Shown: one piece after another, positions 26,955 through 36,044 of the stretch
Layout of the letters: the number at the start of each line of letters is the position of its first letter
How positions within the stretch are numbered: the stretch's first letter is position 1
Source of the DNA: Xenorhabdus cabanillasii
Lineage (GTDB): Bacteria > Pseudomonadota > Gammaproteobacteria > Enterobacterales > Enterobacteriaceae
Assembly: GCF_003386665.1 (NCBI RefSeq)
Contig: NZ_QTUB01000001.1
Coordinates: 2,046,001-2,110,000, forward strand
DNA: 64,000 bases
Direction: 5' to 3'
Program-made: the position numbers and the translations under genes
The notes under the pieces: model-generated
The model's input: only the letters and a program-made list of their open reading frames with translations
Database searches by the model: none
What the model was told of the DNA's origin: nothing

Positions 26955-27053
26955 ATGTTTCAATATACCTTTCTAACTGGAAAGGGCAAAGCCCGTTTAC
27001 CTAAATTCTTCCCTATGTACCTTATCTCCACTCTGGAGGTAAGCCATGTTTAA
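26955..27053 (+). CDS. Short leader ORF (32 aa) coupled to the next gene
   Basis: ATG at 26955 behind ATCGAGGTAGCT; the stop TAA (27051) overlaps the start of the next gene at 27046. Its last codons contain CTGGAGGTAAGCC, which is the ribosome-binding site of that gene. Translation of the leader would open or occupy that site. The peptide has basic residues (TGKGKARLPKFFP) and no recognised family. Confidence 0.45.
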   Translation: MFQYTFLTGKGKARLPKFFPMYLISTLEVSHV

Positions 27054-27405
27054 GATCATTATCACCATCACAAATCAGCATACTGGCGAGATAAAAAAAG
27101 AATCAATCCGTTATAAATACAAGACATTGCGCGGTGCGGAGAAAGCCGCCATGCGTATTCGCCATTCTTACATACCAGATGATAAATCTATCGACGTTGA
27201 AATAGTCAGAGTATACGAACGCCGATCACCTATTTCACTTTCTCAGGCCATGCACAATACGGGGCTGGCAACTTCTTTATTTGGCGTAATTCTCGAAAAG
27301 GCCAAAGACGAATGTTCTATCGATTTAAATAATCTGATTGCGCTGGCCTGTGATATCAATCAAGAAGTTTATCATGCGCTTCAAGCGGCTGTTTATGAGG
27401 AGTAA
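27046..27405 (+). CDS. Conserved-type hypothetical protein upstream of primase
   Basis: A 119-residue protein starting with a beta-rich segment (FKIIITITNQHTGEIKKESI) and a middle basic helix (GAEKAAMRIRHSY), then an Ala/Leu-rich C-terminal half. No family is recognised. It is three bases before the primase gene and overlaps a leader ORF, so it belongs to the replication operon and may be an accessory factor. Confidence 0.65.
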   Translation: MFKIIITITNQHTGEIKKESIRYKYKTLRGAEKAAMRIRHSYIPDDKSIDVEIVRVYERRSPISLSQAMHNTGLATSLFGVILEKAKDECSIDLNNLIALACDINQEVYHALQAAVYEE

Positions 27406-27408
27406 ACC

Positions 27409-29841
27409 ATGAGTCAATCATCATCACATGGATATAAAACTCATAAAAACAGCTCGGCAAGCCGCCCGATAGACGTTATCCGAACAGTGAAACAATCCGC
27501 TATGAATCACTGGCAAAGCCTGTTGCCAGCTTGTGGTGTGGATGTTCCCGCGAAGGGAAAGCATGGCGCTTGCCCGATATGCGGCGGTACTGACCGTTTT
27601 CACTTTATAGACGATAACCATCATGGCGACTGGCATTGTCGCCAGTGTGATCAGCCTAATCACGGCGATGGTCTGGATTTAGTGACAAGGGCTAAAGGTA
27701 TCACTATTCTGGCAGCGGCTAAGCTGATTGCTGATGTGCTGGCAATGCCATTACCTGAACCCAAATTCAAACCAGTTAAAGAGCAGTCTCGAACAGTGAA
27801 ACCCATTGCAGAACGGATCGCGGTGCTGGTGGCAAAATCGATAAGGGGAGAATCTCAGTATCTGGCGAAAAAGGGGCTGCAATGCCCCAACCAGCGGCTA
27901 TTGCAAGATGGTTTTCTATTACTGGTGACTCAGACACTGGATGGCACTATCACCGGCGCTCAGACCATCAAGCCTAATGGTGAAAAGCGTCTTGTATCCG
28001 GTACGCAGAAGAAAGGGAGTGTTATTCCGGTATCTGAAATTACCGGAACGCCGGACACCATCATCATTACCGAAGGTTATGCGACAGCGCTGACTGTCAG
28101 TCAGCTACATAATGGTGTGGTATTAGCTGCCATTGATGAAAGTAATTTACTGAATGTTGCCGAATTGGTCAGAAAGCAATGGTCTGAATCGAAAATTATC
28201 CTTGCCGCCGATAATGATTGGCACTCACAAGGCGAACGGGACAAAAACGGCAAGCTCAAAAAGAATGTAGGCAAAATAGCGGCAGAAAAGACTGCTAAAG
28301 CGATTAATGGCTGGGTAACGTTACCGCTAACTGAATATAAAGCCGACTGGGATGATTATCGCCAGCATCACGGCATAGAGGCAGCAAGGCAGGCATTCAG
28401 CAACGGATTATATAAGGTTGGGGAGAAAAGACTCATGGAAGCAGAAGCAGTGGTAATCCACGAAGCAAAGCCCAAAAAGGCCAATAACAATCTGGCACAA
28501 ATGGCAGCCAGTCAACGCGGGGCATTATTGGTTGAAAGTTACGGCAAAGTAGCTGTTAATCCTGATAGCGAAATGGTTTATCACTATAACGGCACAACAT
28601 GGGAAACAGTGTCAGATAACGAGCTGCGTCGCGCAATGGTGGCAATCTTCGACCAGCACGACACCCCGTACAGCCCAAACGGGATCAATAACGCTATCTG
28701 TGCCATGAAATTACAAATTCCGGTCATTGGCGAACAGAGGTCGGATTTAATCGGGTTTTGTAATGGTGTGTATAATTTATCGACACAACAATTTACCCCG
28801 CACCAACCGGAACACTGGTTAATGAATCATAACGGCATTGAGTTTACCCAGCCTGCTATCGGTGAAAACTTGTCGGATCATGCTCCTGACTTTTATCGCT
28901 GGCTCTCCCATGCAGCGGGGCAGAATGAAAACAAGATGGATCGTATCAAAGCTGCCCTATTTATGATTCTGGCAAACCGTTATGATTGGCAGCTCTTTAT
29001 TGAAGTCACCGGCGAAGGCGGCAGCGGTAAAAGCGTATTTACATATATCGCCACCTTACTGGCGGGAGAGCACAATACCGCCAGTGGCAATATGAGAGCG
29101 CTGGATGAAGCCAGAGGCCGTTATCAGTTTGTCGGCAAGAGCTTAATTACGCTGCCCGATCAGGTTAAATATGTGGGTGAAGGTGCAGGCATTAAGGCCA
29201 TTACAGGCGGCGACCTGATTGAAGTTGACGGAAAATACGAGAAGCAGTTTTCTACCATCATCAAAGCCGTGGTATTAGCCACCAATAATGAACCCATGAG
29301 CTTTACCGAACGTAATGGCGGCATTGCACGGCGGCGGGTGATATTCCCGTTTAATATTCCGGTTAAAGAATCTGAGAAAGACCCACAGTTGCCGGAGAAA
29401 ATCAGCCGGGAACTGCCGGTGATTATTCGCCACTTATTAACAGAATTTGCCGACCAGAATAAAGCTAAGAAACTGCTACAGGCACAACGCGATTCCAGCG
29501 AAGCATTAACGGTGAAATGTGGCTCTGATCCTCTCTATCGTTTCTGTGGTTATTTGGTGTCTGGGGAGGATACCGCCGGAATGAAAATGGGGAATAAAAA
29601 TATCAGCCCACGCGCACCACGAATGTATCTGTATCACGCTTACCTGTCCTTTATGGAGGCTTACGGTTTTGAACGCCCGTTAACACTGACAAAATTTGGC
29701 GAGTCGATGCCGAAGATTATGCAGGAACATCGGAAGGATTATCAGAAAGTGAGAACTAAGAAAGGCTATTCTTATCATGTTGAGTTGTCGGAAGACGCGG
29801 AAGAATGGCTACCGTCAGTACCTGAACGTCGAGACGATTAA
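27409..29841 (+). CDS. P4 alpha-type primase-helicase
   Basis: An 810-residue protein. The N-terminal zinc-binding motif reads CPICGGTDRFHFID ... WHCRQC (about residues 50-80). Next comes a Toprim-like segment, TIIITEGYATALTV (about 218). The helicase part has Walker A TGEGGSGKSVF (about 535), LITLPDQV (Walker B region) and VVLATNNEPMSF (sensor). The C-terminus (RPLTLTKFGESMPKIMQEH) resembles the origin-binding end of such proteins. P4 alpha combines primase, helicase and origin recognition. It is intact, and an iteron-like region follows. Confidence 0.93.
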   Translation: MSQSSSHGYKTHKNSSASRPIDVIRTVKQSAMNHWQSLLPACGVDVPAKGKHGACPICGGTDRFHFIDDNHHGDWHCRQCDQPNHGDGLDLVTRAKGITILAAAKLIADVLAMPLPEPKFKPVKEQSRTVKPIAERIAVLVAKSIRGESQYLAKKGLQCPNQRLLQDGFLLLVTQTLDGTITGAQTIKPNGEKRLVSGTQKKGSVIPVSEITGTPDTIIITEGYATALTVSQLHNGVVLAAIDESNLLNVAELVRKQWSESKIILAADNDWHSQGERDKNGKLKKNVGKIAAEKTAKAINGWVTLPLTEYKADWDDYRQHHGIEAARQAFSNGLYKVGEKRLMEAEAVVIHEAKPKKANNNLAQMAASQRGALLVESYGKVAVNPDSEMVYHYNGTTWETVSDNELRRAMVAIFDQHDTPYSPNGINNAICAMKLQIPVIGEQRSDLIGFCNGVYNLSTQQFTPHQPEHWLMNHNGIEFTQPAIGENLSDHAPDFYRWLSHAAGQNENKMDRIKAALFMILANRYDWQLFIEVTGEGGSGKSVFTYIATLLAGEHNTASGNMRALDEARGRYQFVGKSLITLPDQVKYVGEGAGIKAITGGDLIEVDGKYEKQFSTIIKAVVLATNNEPMSFTERNGGIARRRVIFPFNIPVKESEKDPQLPEKISRELPVIIRHLLTEFADQNKAKKLLQAQRDSSEALTVKCGSDPLYRFCGYLVSGEDTAGMKMGNKNISPRAPRMYLYHAYLSFMEAYGFERPLTLTKFGESMPKIMQEHRKDYQKVRTKKGYSYHVELSEDAEEWLPSVPERRDD

Positions 29842-30465
29842 GTCTGCTACATAGAACTTTTGGATTTAGGTATACATACTATGCACCATTTTATATATGT
29901 AATTGTATTTAAGAGAAAATAAAGGATGTATAGTTATTTTTTAACTATGCATCTACTCTACATTCTCTACATCAGTTAAAAAATAAAGGGTGTATAGGGT
30001 ACACAGTGGGTGAATATCGTATTAATTGTCACAAGCTCAGATGTAACAAGGCTTTCAGGGAATTGTGCATAGGGTGTAGAGTTGAGGGGGCGAAAAAGAT
30101 TTTTAGGGGATATCTCTGGTAGGAAAACTAAATTTTCTAATTTAATGTGCTAATTTTTCTGTTTAAGGAAGCAATCAGTAGATAAAAATATCTTTATATT
30201 TTGATATGTATCAAATCATAATTCAAATTGGTAGATTAAGTGGTGGTTTTTAGAGACTGTCTAACAAAATATTTTTTATGTCAGGATTATCAACACCACT
30301 TAATTCAATGTATATTATTATCACTGCATCATAGTTTTTTAATTACCATGTAATAGTTTTTATCATTATTGTTTTTCTTTATGGTAAATTAGGAATATAG
30401 CTATTGACAGTAACGGAAAGATAAATAACTATATGTTTTATTTTGATAAATCAAAAGGAAACGAA
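29842..30465. repeat. Candidate replication origin with iteron-like words, then A+T-rich DNA
   Basis: Between 29870 and 30085 related words recur: GTATACATAC, ATGTATAG, ATGCATC, CTACATC, GTGTATAGGGTACAC and GTGCATAGGGTGTAG. One inverted pair is ATGTATAGTTA ... TAACTATGCAT (29927-29952). The same arrangement, with GTGAACA-type words instead, follows the primase remnant of the neighbouring island (42665-42890). Iterons next to the primase gene are known for P4-type origins. From 30090 to 30465 the DNA is A+T rich and I see no gene. Confidence 0.55.
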
Positions 30466-30945
30466 ATGGCTAATATGATTTACATGACCTTAAATGGTAA
30501 AAAACAAGGGTTGATATCAGCAGGTTGCTCAACTTATGATTCAATAGGTAATAAATACCAAGAGGAAAACAAGGATAAAATATTGGTTTACTCTATAGAT
30601 CACGATATTAATAGAGAACAGAATGTCAATCATCATCCTATAGTAATAACAAAACCCATCGATAAATCATCTCCATTATTAGGGGTTTCAATATCAAACA
30701 ATGAGCACTTAGATTGTTTACTGGAAATATATAGAAATAGTTCAGCAGGGGGATTGGAAAAATTTTATTCTATCAAGTTAACAAATGCCACGATAAAAAA
30801 CATTTCCAGCCATTATCCCAATTCACTAAGCCACAATGATATGCAACCATATGAAAGCATAACAATTTCATATGATAGCATAACATGGACACATCACATC
30901 GCTGGCACATCAGGCTACAGTATAAGAGAAGAGAATGTATTTTAA
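30466..30945 (+). CDS. hcp: Hcp, T6SS tube protein
   Basis: A 159-residue Hcp. The start ATG 30466 lies behind AAAGGAAACGAA; a longer upstream start has no family support. Motifs include MIYMTLNGKKQGLISAGCS, SIDHDINREQNVNHHP, ITKPIDKSSPLLG and QPYESITISYDSITWTHH, all diagnostic for Hcp/TssD. The gene is a solitary hcp inside a PICI-like island, convergent with a putative effector/immunity pair. It should form tube hexamers for a T6SS encoded elsewhere and could chaperone its neighbour. Confidence 0.92.
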   Translation: MANMIYMTLNGKKQGLISAGCSTYDSIGNKYQEENKDKILVYSIDHDINREQNVNHHPIVITKPIDKSSPLLGVSISNNEHLDCLLEIYRNSSAGGLEKFYSIKLTNATIKNISSHYPNSLSHNDMQPYESITISYDSITWTHHIAGTSGYSIREENVF

Positions 30946-31364
30946 TTCTTCTCAACTAGAAACAAAATGGTACGGTCAGTATCATTTTGTTTTATCTGTA
31001 TAAACAAATTTCCTTTACTCCAAGATTCGCTTCCATCTGTATTCCAATATGCATTTATATCTTTTATATAACCTAATTTTTTAATATAATTTATTAATTC
31101 CACTTTACGATTTGGATTTACATCTGAAAATAGAATTGAATTAGTCATTGGTTTTACACCATCTGGTGAGTCATAGGATATGATGTAATTATTTGAAATA
31201 ATGGGTATTTCTTTTATTTCATCGAAGGTGAATAAATTATATCTAATAAAATCATTTTTTGTGTATGAAAAATTACTATTTACAAATAAAATGGGAATGG
31301 TAAAAGTTAGCCCTAAAAAAAACAGAGCGATAAATGTAATTTTAATAAACTTATTCAAGTTCAA
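30942..31364 (-). CDS. Membrane-anchored protein, candidate immunity to the upstream effector
   Basis: A 140-residue protein with one hydrophobic segment near the N-terminus (FIALFFLGLTFTIPILFV, about residues 10-28) and a periplasmic-looking C-terminal domain. The gene overlaps the upstream 228-residue gene by 14 bases and converges with hcp with a four-base overlap. Inner-membrane anchoring with a periplasmic domain is usual for immunity to cell-wall or membrane-targeting T6SS effectors. No family is recognised. Confidence 0.6.
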   Translation of the reverse strand: MNLNKFIKITFIALFFLGLTFTIPILFVNSNFSYTKNDFIRYNLFTFDEIKEIPIISNNYIISYDSPDGVKPMTNSILFSDVNPNRKVELINYIKKLGYIKDINAYWNTDGSESWSKGNLFIQIKQNDTDRTILFLVEKN

Positions 31365-32037
31365 TCCCCACGTCTCTCACTGCATGTATGTTATATCCTG
31401 TTCTATCTTCAATATGTATCAGCAAATGACTCCTATCTATATCAGTGATCGGTGATATAGTATTAAGAAATGTAGGCAAAGAAGAATAGTATGGTCTGGC
31501 ATTATTAGGGTATTTTTGGGGATCAGGAAACAATAAAGGTTTAAATATTTTATTTTTATACTTTCCTATAGCACCATAGTAATCCCACCTTTTTAGCGCA
31601 TCTTCTTTACTTATAGGTTGAAGCTGAGTTAAATAATCAACTCCATTTATAGCCTGATAAAAGCCAAGTAGATTTGAAACCAAATCTTCACCGCTGTATC
31701 CACTATCTGTATACCAATTAAAAGGAAATGAATCTTGATGCGCTTCAAATAGATGAGTGGTATACATCATAATAGTAAGTGCAACTCTTTTTTTATCATG
31801 TAAAGATAAACCTCTTCTTACTTTCCATCTTGTTATTTTAGATGTGCCATATTTTAATCCAAGACCCATGTATTGTGTGTACTTAATGGTAAAGTATGGT
31901 TCTTTAGTATCATCGCCTGAATTTATAGCAGCCATTAACATTCTGGCATCGTTACCTTTTGAATGCCCAGTATCTACCCATCCTAATTTTTCGGTATAAA
32001 CTAACCTTCCTTCTATTACATCACTTCTACTACTCAT
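31351..32037 (-). CDS. Putative T6SS effector (DUF4056-like)
   Basis: A 228-residue protein containing LGWVDTGHSKGNDARMLM near residue 18 and DSGYSGEDLVSNLLGFYQAI near residue 110. From memory these resemble DUF4056 proteins, found near T6SS genes; I cannot verify this. The His in TGHSKG and acidic residues in GEDL would be candidate active-site residues. The gene lies next to hcp, overlaps a membrane-anchored small gene, and has no phage relatives nearby. Together they look like an Hcp-delivered toxin with its immunity protein. Confidence 0.55.
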   Translation of the reverse strand: MSSRSDVIEGRLVYTEKLGWVDTGHSKGNDARMLMAAINSGDDTKEPYFTIKYTQYMGLGLKYGTSKITRWKVRRGLSLHDKKRVALTIMMYTTHLFEAHQDSFPFNWYTDSGYSGEDLVSNLLGFYQAINGVDYLTQLQPISKEDALKRWDYYGAIGKYKNKIFKPLLFPDPQKYPNNARPYYSSLPTFLNTISPITDIDRSHLLIHIEDRTGYNIHAVRDVGIELE

Positions 32038-32455
32038 GGGAACTCCTGTAATTTAGTTAAATACACTATAAAATTTTAGATTATCTAATAGTATAGAAAA
32101 TAATTAATAAACTACCTCATAGAAGCCTTCTAACAAAAAGTTACCACTTTGTTGTATTGCACTAAAAAATAGGTTTCTATAGCATGTGATTCTATAATTA
32201 CATAGTAGATTAGTAAATCCCAATCTCACTTTTTAGTAAGGATATATGCTTATATAAAATCATGTTAGATTGAAAGCGTATAGCTTATCTTTTTTAAAAG
32301 TAATGTCAGAAATTAACTATATACCCATAATTAAAATTTAAACCGCTACTTTTATATTATTGTATACACCTCCAACATATTCATAATTCTTTCTTATTAT
32401 TTTTCATAGTGTTAAAAATCATTTACTGAAAAAATAGATTAACTATAAAAACATC
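32038..32455. other. A+T-rich intergenic region between cargo and capsid genes
   Basis: About 420 bp without a convincing gene. It should hold the promoter of the structural operon on the + strand, but no clear -35/-10 pair or Shine-Dalgarno precedes the capsid ATG. The low G+C content contrasts with the structural genes to the right. Confidence 0.4.
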
Positions 32456-33607
32456 ATGAAAAAACTACTCGAACTACGCCAACAAAAATCCGATTTAACC
32501 CATCAAATGCGTTCACTACTTACCAAGGCTGAAAACGAAAAGCGTTCACTCAATACTGATGAAGCTAAACAGTTCGACGAACTGCGCAGCCAATCCGATA
32601 CATTGAATGCTGAAATCGCCCGCTATGAGTCTTTGGCTGATGAAGAACGCAGTCAGGTAAAGACCCAACCGACCAGCAAAAAACTCAGTAATGATGAACT
32701 GCGTCACTATGTTCTGACTAGCGAAACTCGTTTTTTATCTACGGGCGTTCCGTCTGAGGGTGGCTATACCGTTATTCCCGAACTGAATAAACAAATCATG
32801 CAGCAACTGACTGATGAGTCAGTCATGCGCCGGATCTGTACGGTAAAAATCACACGCAGCAACGAATATAAGCAATTGATTTCAGTCGGTGGCGCAGCCG
32901 TGGCACACGGAGAAGAAGGCAAGGCACGCAGTGAGACAACGACACCGAAGATGGAAGAAGTCAGTATAAAGCTGTTTCCTATCTACGCTTATCCCAAAAC
33001 CACGCAAGAGATTATCGATTTTAGCGATGTGGATATCTTAGGCTGGCTGACCTCCGAGATTGCCGACACTTTTGTCGATACCGAAGAAACAGATCTGGTC
33101 AGTGGTGACGGTAGTAAAAAAGCGAAAGGCTTCTTGTCCTATCCCCGTGATATTAAAGCCGACAAGGTGCGTGCATTTGGCACATTGCAAAAGCTGGAAG
33201 TTGCCGCCCTTGAAGCAGATAGCCTGATTGACCTTAAGTTCCTGCTCAAGAACAAGTACCGCAAGAACGCCGTCTGGGTGATGAATTCCACAACTGCCGC
33301 CCAAGTACAAAAACTGAAAAACGGCAATGGCGATTATATCTGGCGGGAACGTTTACAGGCAGGTGATCCTGATATGCTGCTGGGCTTGCCTGTCCACTAT
33401 CTCGAATTTATGCCGGAGGGTGTGATCGGTCTGGGTGACTTCAAACGTGGCTATTTTATCGTTGACCATGAAACCGGTATTCGTACCCGTCCTGACAATA
33501 TCACCGAGCCGGGATTTTATAAGGTACACACTGATAAATATCTGGGCGGCGGGTTGGTGGATTCCAACGCAATTAAGGTACTGGAAGTGAAAGCATCCAG
33601 CAACTAA
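32456..33607 (+). CDS. HK97-fold major capsid protein
   Basis: A 383-residue capsid protein. Residues 1-65 are a charged coiled coil (LLELRQQKSDLTHQMRSLLT), the scaffold-like delta domain that the prohead protease removes. The HK97 body begins near STGVPSEGGYTVIPE and ends with DNITEPGFYKVHTDKYLGGG. It leads a run of head genes in PICI order (capsid, protease, portal). The ATG lacks a strong ribosome-binding site, which is unusual for such a highly expressed protein. Confidence 0.93.
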   Translation: MKKLLELRQQKSDLTHQMRSLLTKAENEKRSLNTDEAKQFDELRSQSDTLNAEIARYESLADEERSQVKTQPTSKKLSNDELRHYVLTSETRFLSTGVPSEGGYTVIPELNKQIMQQLTDESVMRRICTVKITRSNEYKQLISVGGAAVAHGEEGKARSETTTPKMEEVSIKLFPIYAYPKTTQEIIDFSDVDILGWLTSEIADTFVDTEETDLVSGDGSKKAKGFLSYPRDIKADKVRAFGTLQKLEVAALEADSLIDLKFLLKNKYRKNAVWVMNSTTAAQVQKLKNGNGDYIWRERLQAGDPDMLLGLPVHYLEFMPEGVIGLGDFKRGYFIVDHETGIRTRPDNITEPGFYKVHTDKYLGGGLVDSNAIKVLEVKASSN

Positions 33608-33651
33608 GTAGGAGGGGTATCACACCCCTTTCCAAGCCTTGGAGTCCATCA

Positions 33652-34200
33652 ATGAAGCATGATTTTGAAATCCGTACAGCGTCACTATCTGCCAGCAATA
33701 AGACGCTGACAGGCTATGTCATTAAGTGGAACAGTCGATCACACGTGCTGTGGGATGAGTTTATCGAACAGTTCGCACCGAATGCGTTTAACGCCAGTTT
33801 AGCGGTGGGGACTGATATTAGGGCATTGTATGAGCACGACCCGATAAACCTGTTAGGCCGTACCACGTCTGGTACATTACAATTGAGTGAAGATGCTACC
33901 GGATTGCGCTTTGAGCTAACCCCGCCAGATACCCAATTAGGCCACGATGTACTCACGTTGGTTGAAAGAGGCGATATACAAGGCATGTCCTTTGGTTTTC
34001 GTGCCATTAAAGATCAGTGGGATACCCGTCAGACACCTTATATCAGAACCGTGTTAGAAGCAGAATTGCGGGAAATCACGATCACTAGCTTACCCGCCTA
34101 TCCTGAAAGTGGGGTAGAAATTGCCAGGCGTTCACTGAATGCCGCTAAACCTTGTGATACCGATTTGCGTCATTACTGGCTGCAACTGTCTGAGGTGTAA
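33652..34200 (+). CDS. HK97-type prohead protease
   Basis: A 182-residue protease of the U35 family: RTASLSASNKTLTGYVIKWN at the start, ALYEHDPINLLGRTTSGTLQ (His in the active-site region near residue 62), and GDIQGMSFGFRAI (Ser near residue 110). It cleaves the capsid N-terminal domain during maturation. It follows the capsid gene, the reverse of most HK97-type phages where protease precedes capsid, but usual in capsid-forming PICIs as I recall. Confidence 0.92.
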   Translation: MKHDFEIRTASLSASNKTLTGYVIKWNSRSHVLWDEFIEQFAPNAFNASLAVGTDIRALYEHDPINLLGRTTSGTLQLSEDATGLRFELTPPDTQLGHDVLTLVERGDIQGMSFGFRAIKDQWDTRQTPYIRTVLEAELREITITSLPAYPESGVEIARRSLNAAKPCDTDLRHYWLQLSEV

Positions 34201-34202
34201 CT

Positions 34203-35420
34203 ATGTGGCCGTTTAAGCGTAAAGCCCCTGAAGCCCGCAGTATGACGCTGGATGAGTTTCTTTCTCTGGCAGGCATATCTAATACCAAATCAGGTGAACA
34301 TGTTTCCCCCTCCACGGCAGAAGGCTTACCCGCCGTAATGAATGCCGTGACGGTGATTAGTGAAGCGGTGGCCTCTATGCCTTGTTACCTGTATCGGGCT
34401 GCGCACCAGAACGGCAAAGAATCCCGCGAATGGTTGAGCGATCACCCCGTGGATTACTTGCTGAATGAGTGCCCGAATGATTGTCAGACGCCGTATCAAT
34501 TCAAGCGAACCCTGATGCGCCATTGCCTGCTGAATGGTAATGCGTATGCGGTGATTGTCTGGGGACGGGATGGTCAGCCACAATCCTTGCATCCTTACCC
34601 GCCGTCAGCAGTCGTACCACAACGATTATCCGATCATCGGTTCGCGTATACCATCACCGAGCCTTATAGCGGTAAGGTCAAAACCTATCTACAAGAAGAA
34701 GTGTTACATCTGCGCTATGCCACCGAAGATGGTTTTCTTGGGCGCTCACCCGTCACCGTTTGCCGTGAAACTCTGGGCTTGGGACTGGCACAACAGCGCC
34801 ACGGCGCAAGCATTATGAAAGACGGCATGATGGCGGCGGGCGTGATTAAAGCCGCTGACTGGTTGGATGGAATCAAGGGAAGTAAGGCACTGGAAGCCCT
34901 CGAACGTTATAAAGGTGCGCGTAATGCCGGAAAAACGCCGATCCTTGAAGGTGGGATGGAATACCAGCAGTTAGGCATGAGTAATCAGGATGCCGAGTGG
35001 CTGGCCTCCCGCCGCTTCACCATTGACGATATCGCCCGAATGTTCAATGTCAGCCCTATTTTTCTGCAAGAGTATTCGAATAGTACCTACAGCAACTTTA
35101 GCGAGGCATCACGCGCCTTTCTGACTATCACTATGCGCCCGTGGCTTGCCAACTTTGAACAGCAAATCAAAGCCGCCTTGCTGATGACCTCACCGAAATG
35201 GGGAATTCGCTATCAGGTGGAGTTTGATACTGCCGACTTGCTGCGTGCCAATCCGAAAGAACGTTTCCAGAGCTATGAAACTGCCATTAAATCCGGTGTT
35301 ATGTCACCGAATGAAGCCCGCGAGCGCGAGGGATTATCGCCCCGTGAGGGCGGTGATGAATTCAGTCAGGCATGGAAACAAACAGTAGAAGTGAAAAAAA
35401 CAGCGGAGAACAAGGCATGA
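34203..35420 (+). CDS. HK97-type portal protein
   Basis: A 405-residue portal protein. Family patterns include VMNAVTVISEAVASMPCYLY, LNGNAYAVIVWGRDG, EEVLHLRYATEDGFLGRSPV and DIARMFNVSPIFLQEYSNST. It forms the dodecameric DNA gate of the capsid. It begins two bases after the protease gene and overlaps the next gene by four bases. Confidence 0.95.
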   Translation: MWPFKRKAPEARSMTLDEFLSLAGISNTKSGEHVSPSTAEGLPAVMNAVTVISEAVASMPCYLYRAAHQNGKESREWLSDHPVDYLLNECPNDCQTPYQFKRTLMRHCLLNGNAYAVIVWGRDGQPQSLHPYPPSAVVPQRLSDHRFAYTITEPYSGKVKTYLQEEVLHLRYATEDGFLGRSPVTVCRETLGLGLAQQRHGASIMKDGMMAAGVIKAADWLDGIKGSKALEALERYKGARNAGKTPILEGGMEYQQLGMSNQDAEWLASRRFTIDDIARMFNVSPIFLQEYSNSTYSNFSEASRAFLTITMRPWLANFEQQIKAALLMTSPKWGIRYQVEFDTADLLRANPKERFQSYETAIKSGVMSPNEAREREGLSPREGGDEFSQAWKQTVEVKKTAENKA

Positions 35421-35755
35421 GAGCAGGCAGATTGAGACACCGGATCACCCTTCAGAAAAACGAATCAAGCCGCTCGCCGATGGGTTCGGTGATAAACAAA
35501 TGGGTGGATGTTGCCGAAGTTTGGGCGGAAGTGCAGCCGATTAGCGGGCGGGAACTGGTCGCATCTGGTGCTGTGCTATCCGAAGCCACTGTGCGTATCT
35601 GGCTGCGCTTCCGTGATGATATCACCACAACAAACCGTATTGTTTATCAGGGAGCCAGCACTCACGGCAAGACCTTTGCTATTGTTGCCGTTATTCCTGA
35701 CCCGAAACACACCCGCCTGGAACTGCTTTGCAAGGGAGGCGTGAAATATGCCTGA
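35417..35755 (+). CDS. Phage head closure protein
   Basis: A 112-residue protein of the SPP1 gp16-like head closure family: MRAGRLRHRITLQKNES, VAEVWAEVQPISGREL and RIVYQGASTHGKTFAI. The start ATG 35417 overlaps the portal stop (ATGA). It seals the portal after packaging and presents the docking site for a tail, which in this island must come from a helper phage. Confidence 0.9.
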   Translation: MRAGRLRHRITLQKNESSRSPMGSVINKWVDVAEVWAEVQPISGRELVASGAVLSEATVRIWLRFRDDITTTNRIVYQGASTHGKTFAIVAVIPDPKHTRLELLCKGGVKYA

Positions 35756-36044
35756 TATTCCCCTGAGTGAAATCAGGCAACACTGCCGGATTGATGAAAG
35801 CGATACCCTTGATGATACGTTACTAATGGCTTATGCCGATGCGTCGTTAGAAGTGTGTCAGCAACATATCGGCAAGCGGTTTGATAATGGTCTGGTCTTT
35901 ACGCCAGCAATCAAAGTGGGCTGCCTGCTTTATATCGGCTTGCTGTATGAAAATCGGGAAATGGCAACGGACATTGAGCTTAAAGAAGTCCCGTTCACCA
36001 TTAAATCACTGTGGTTTGTCTATCGTGATGTGGGTGTTTACTGA
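35748..36044 (+). CDS. Head-tail connector protein (HK97 gp6-like)
   Basis: A 98-residue protein with the family pattern LSEIRQHCRIDESDTLDDTL, LMAYADASLEVCQQHIGKRF and VGCLLYIGLLYENRE. It forms a ring below the portal. The gene overlaps its neighbours on both sides by a few bases, which shows tight coupling in the head operon. The order (after the closure protein) differs from HK97 but is that of related PICIs. Confidence 0.88.
   Translation: MPDIPLSEIRQHCRIDESDTLDDTLLMAYADASLEVCQQHIGKRFDNGLVFTPAIKVGCLLYIGLLYENREMATDIELKEVPFTIKSLWFVYRDVGVY

Noticed and set aside
26430..27053. 207-codon + strand ORF
   Set aside because: It runs antisense through the Arc-like gene, the operator repeats and the C4-like RNA; only the last 32 codons, from ATG 26955, look like a real small ORF.
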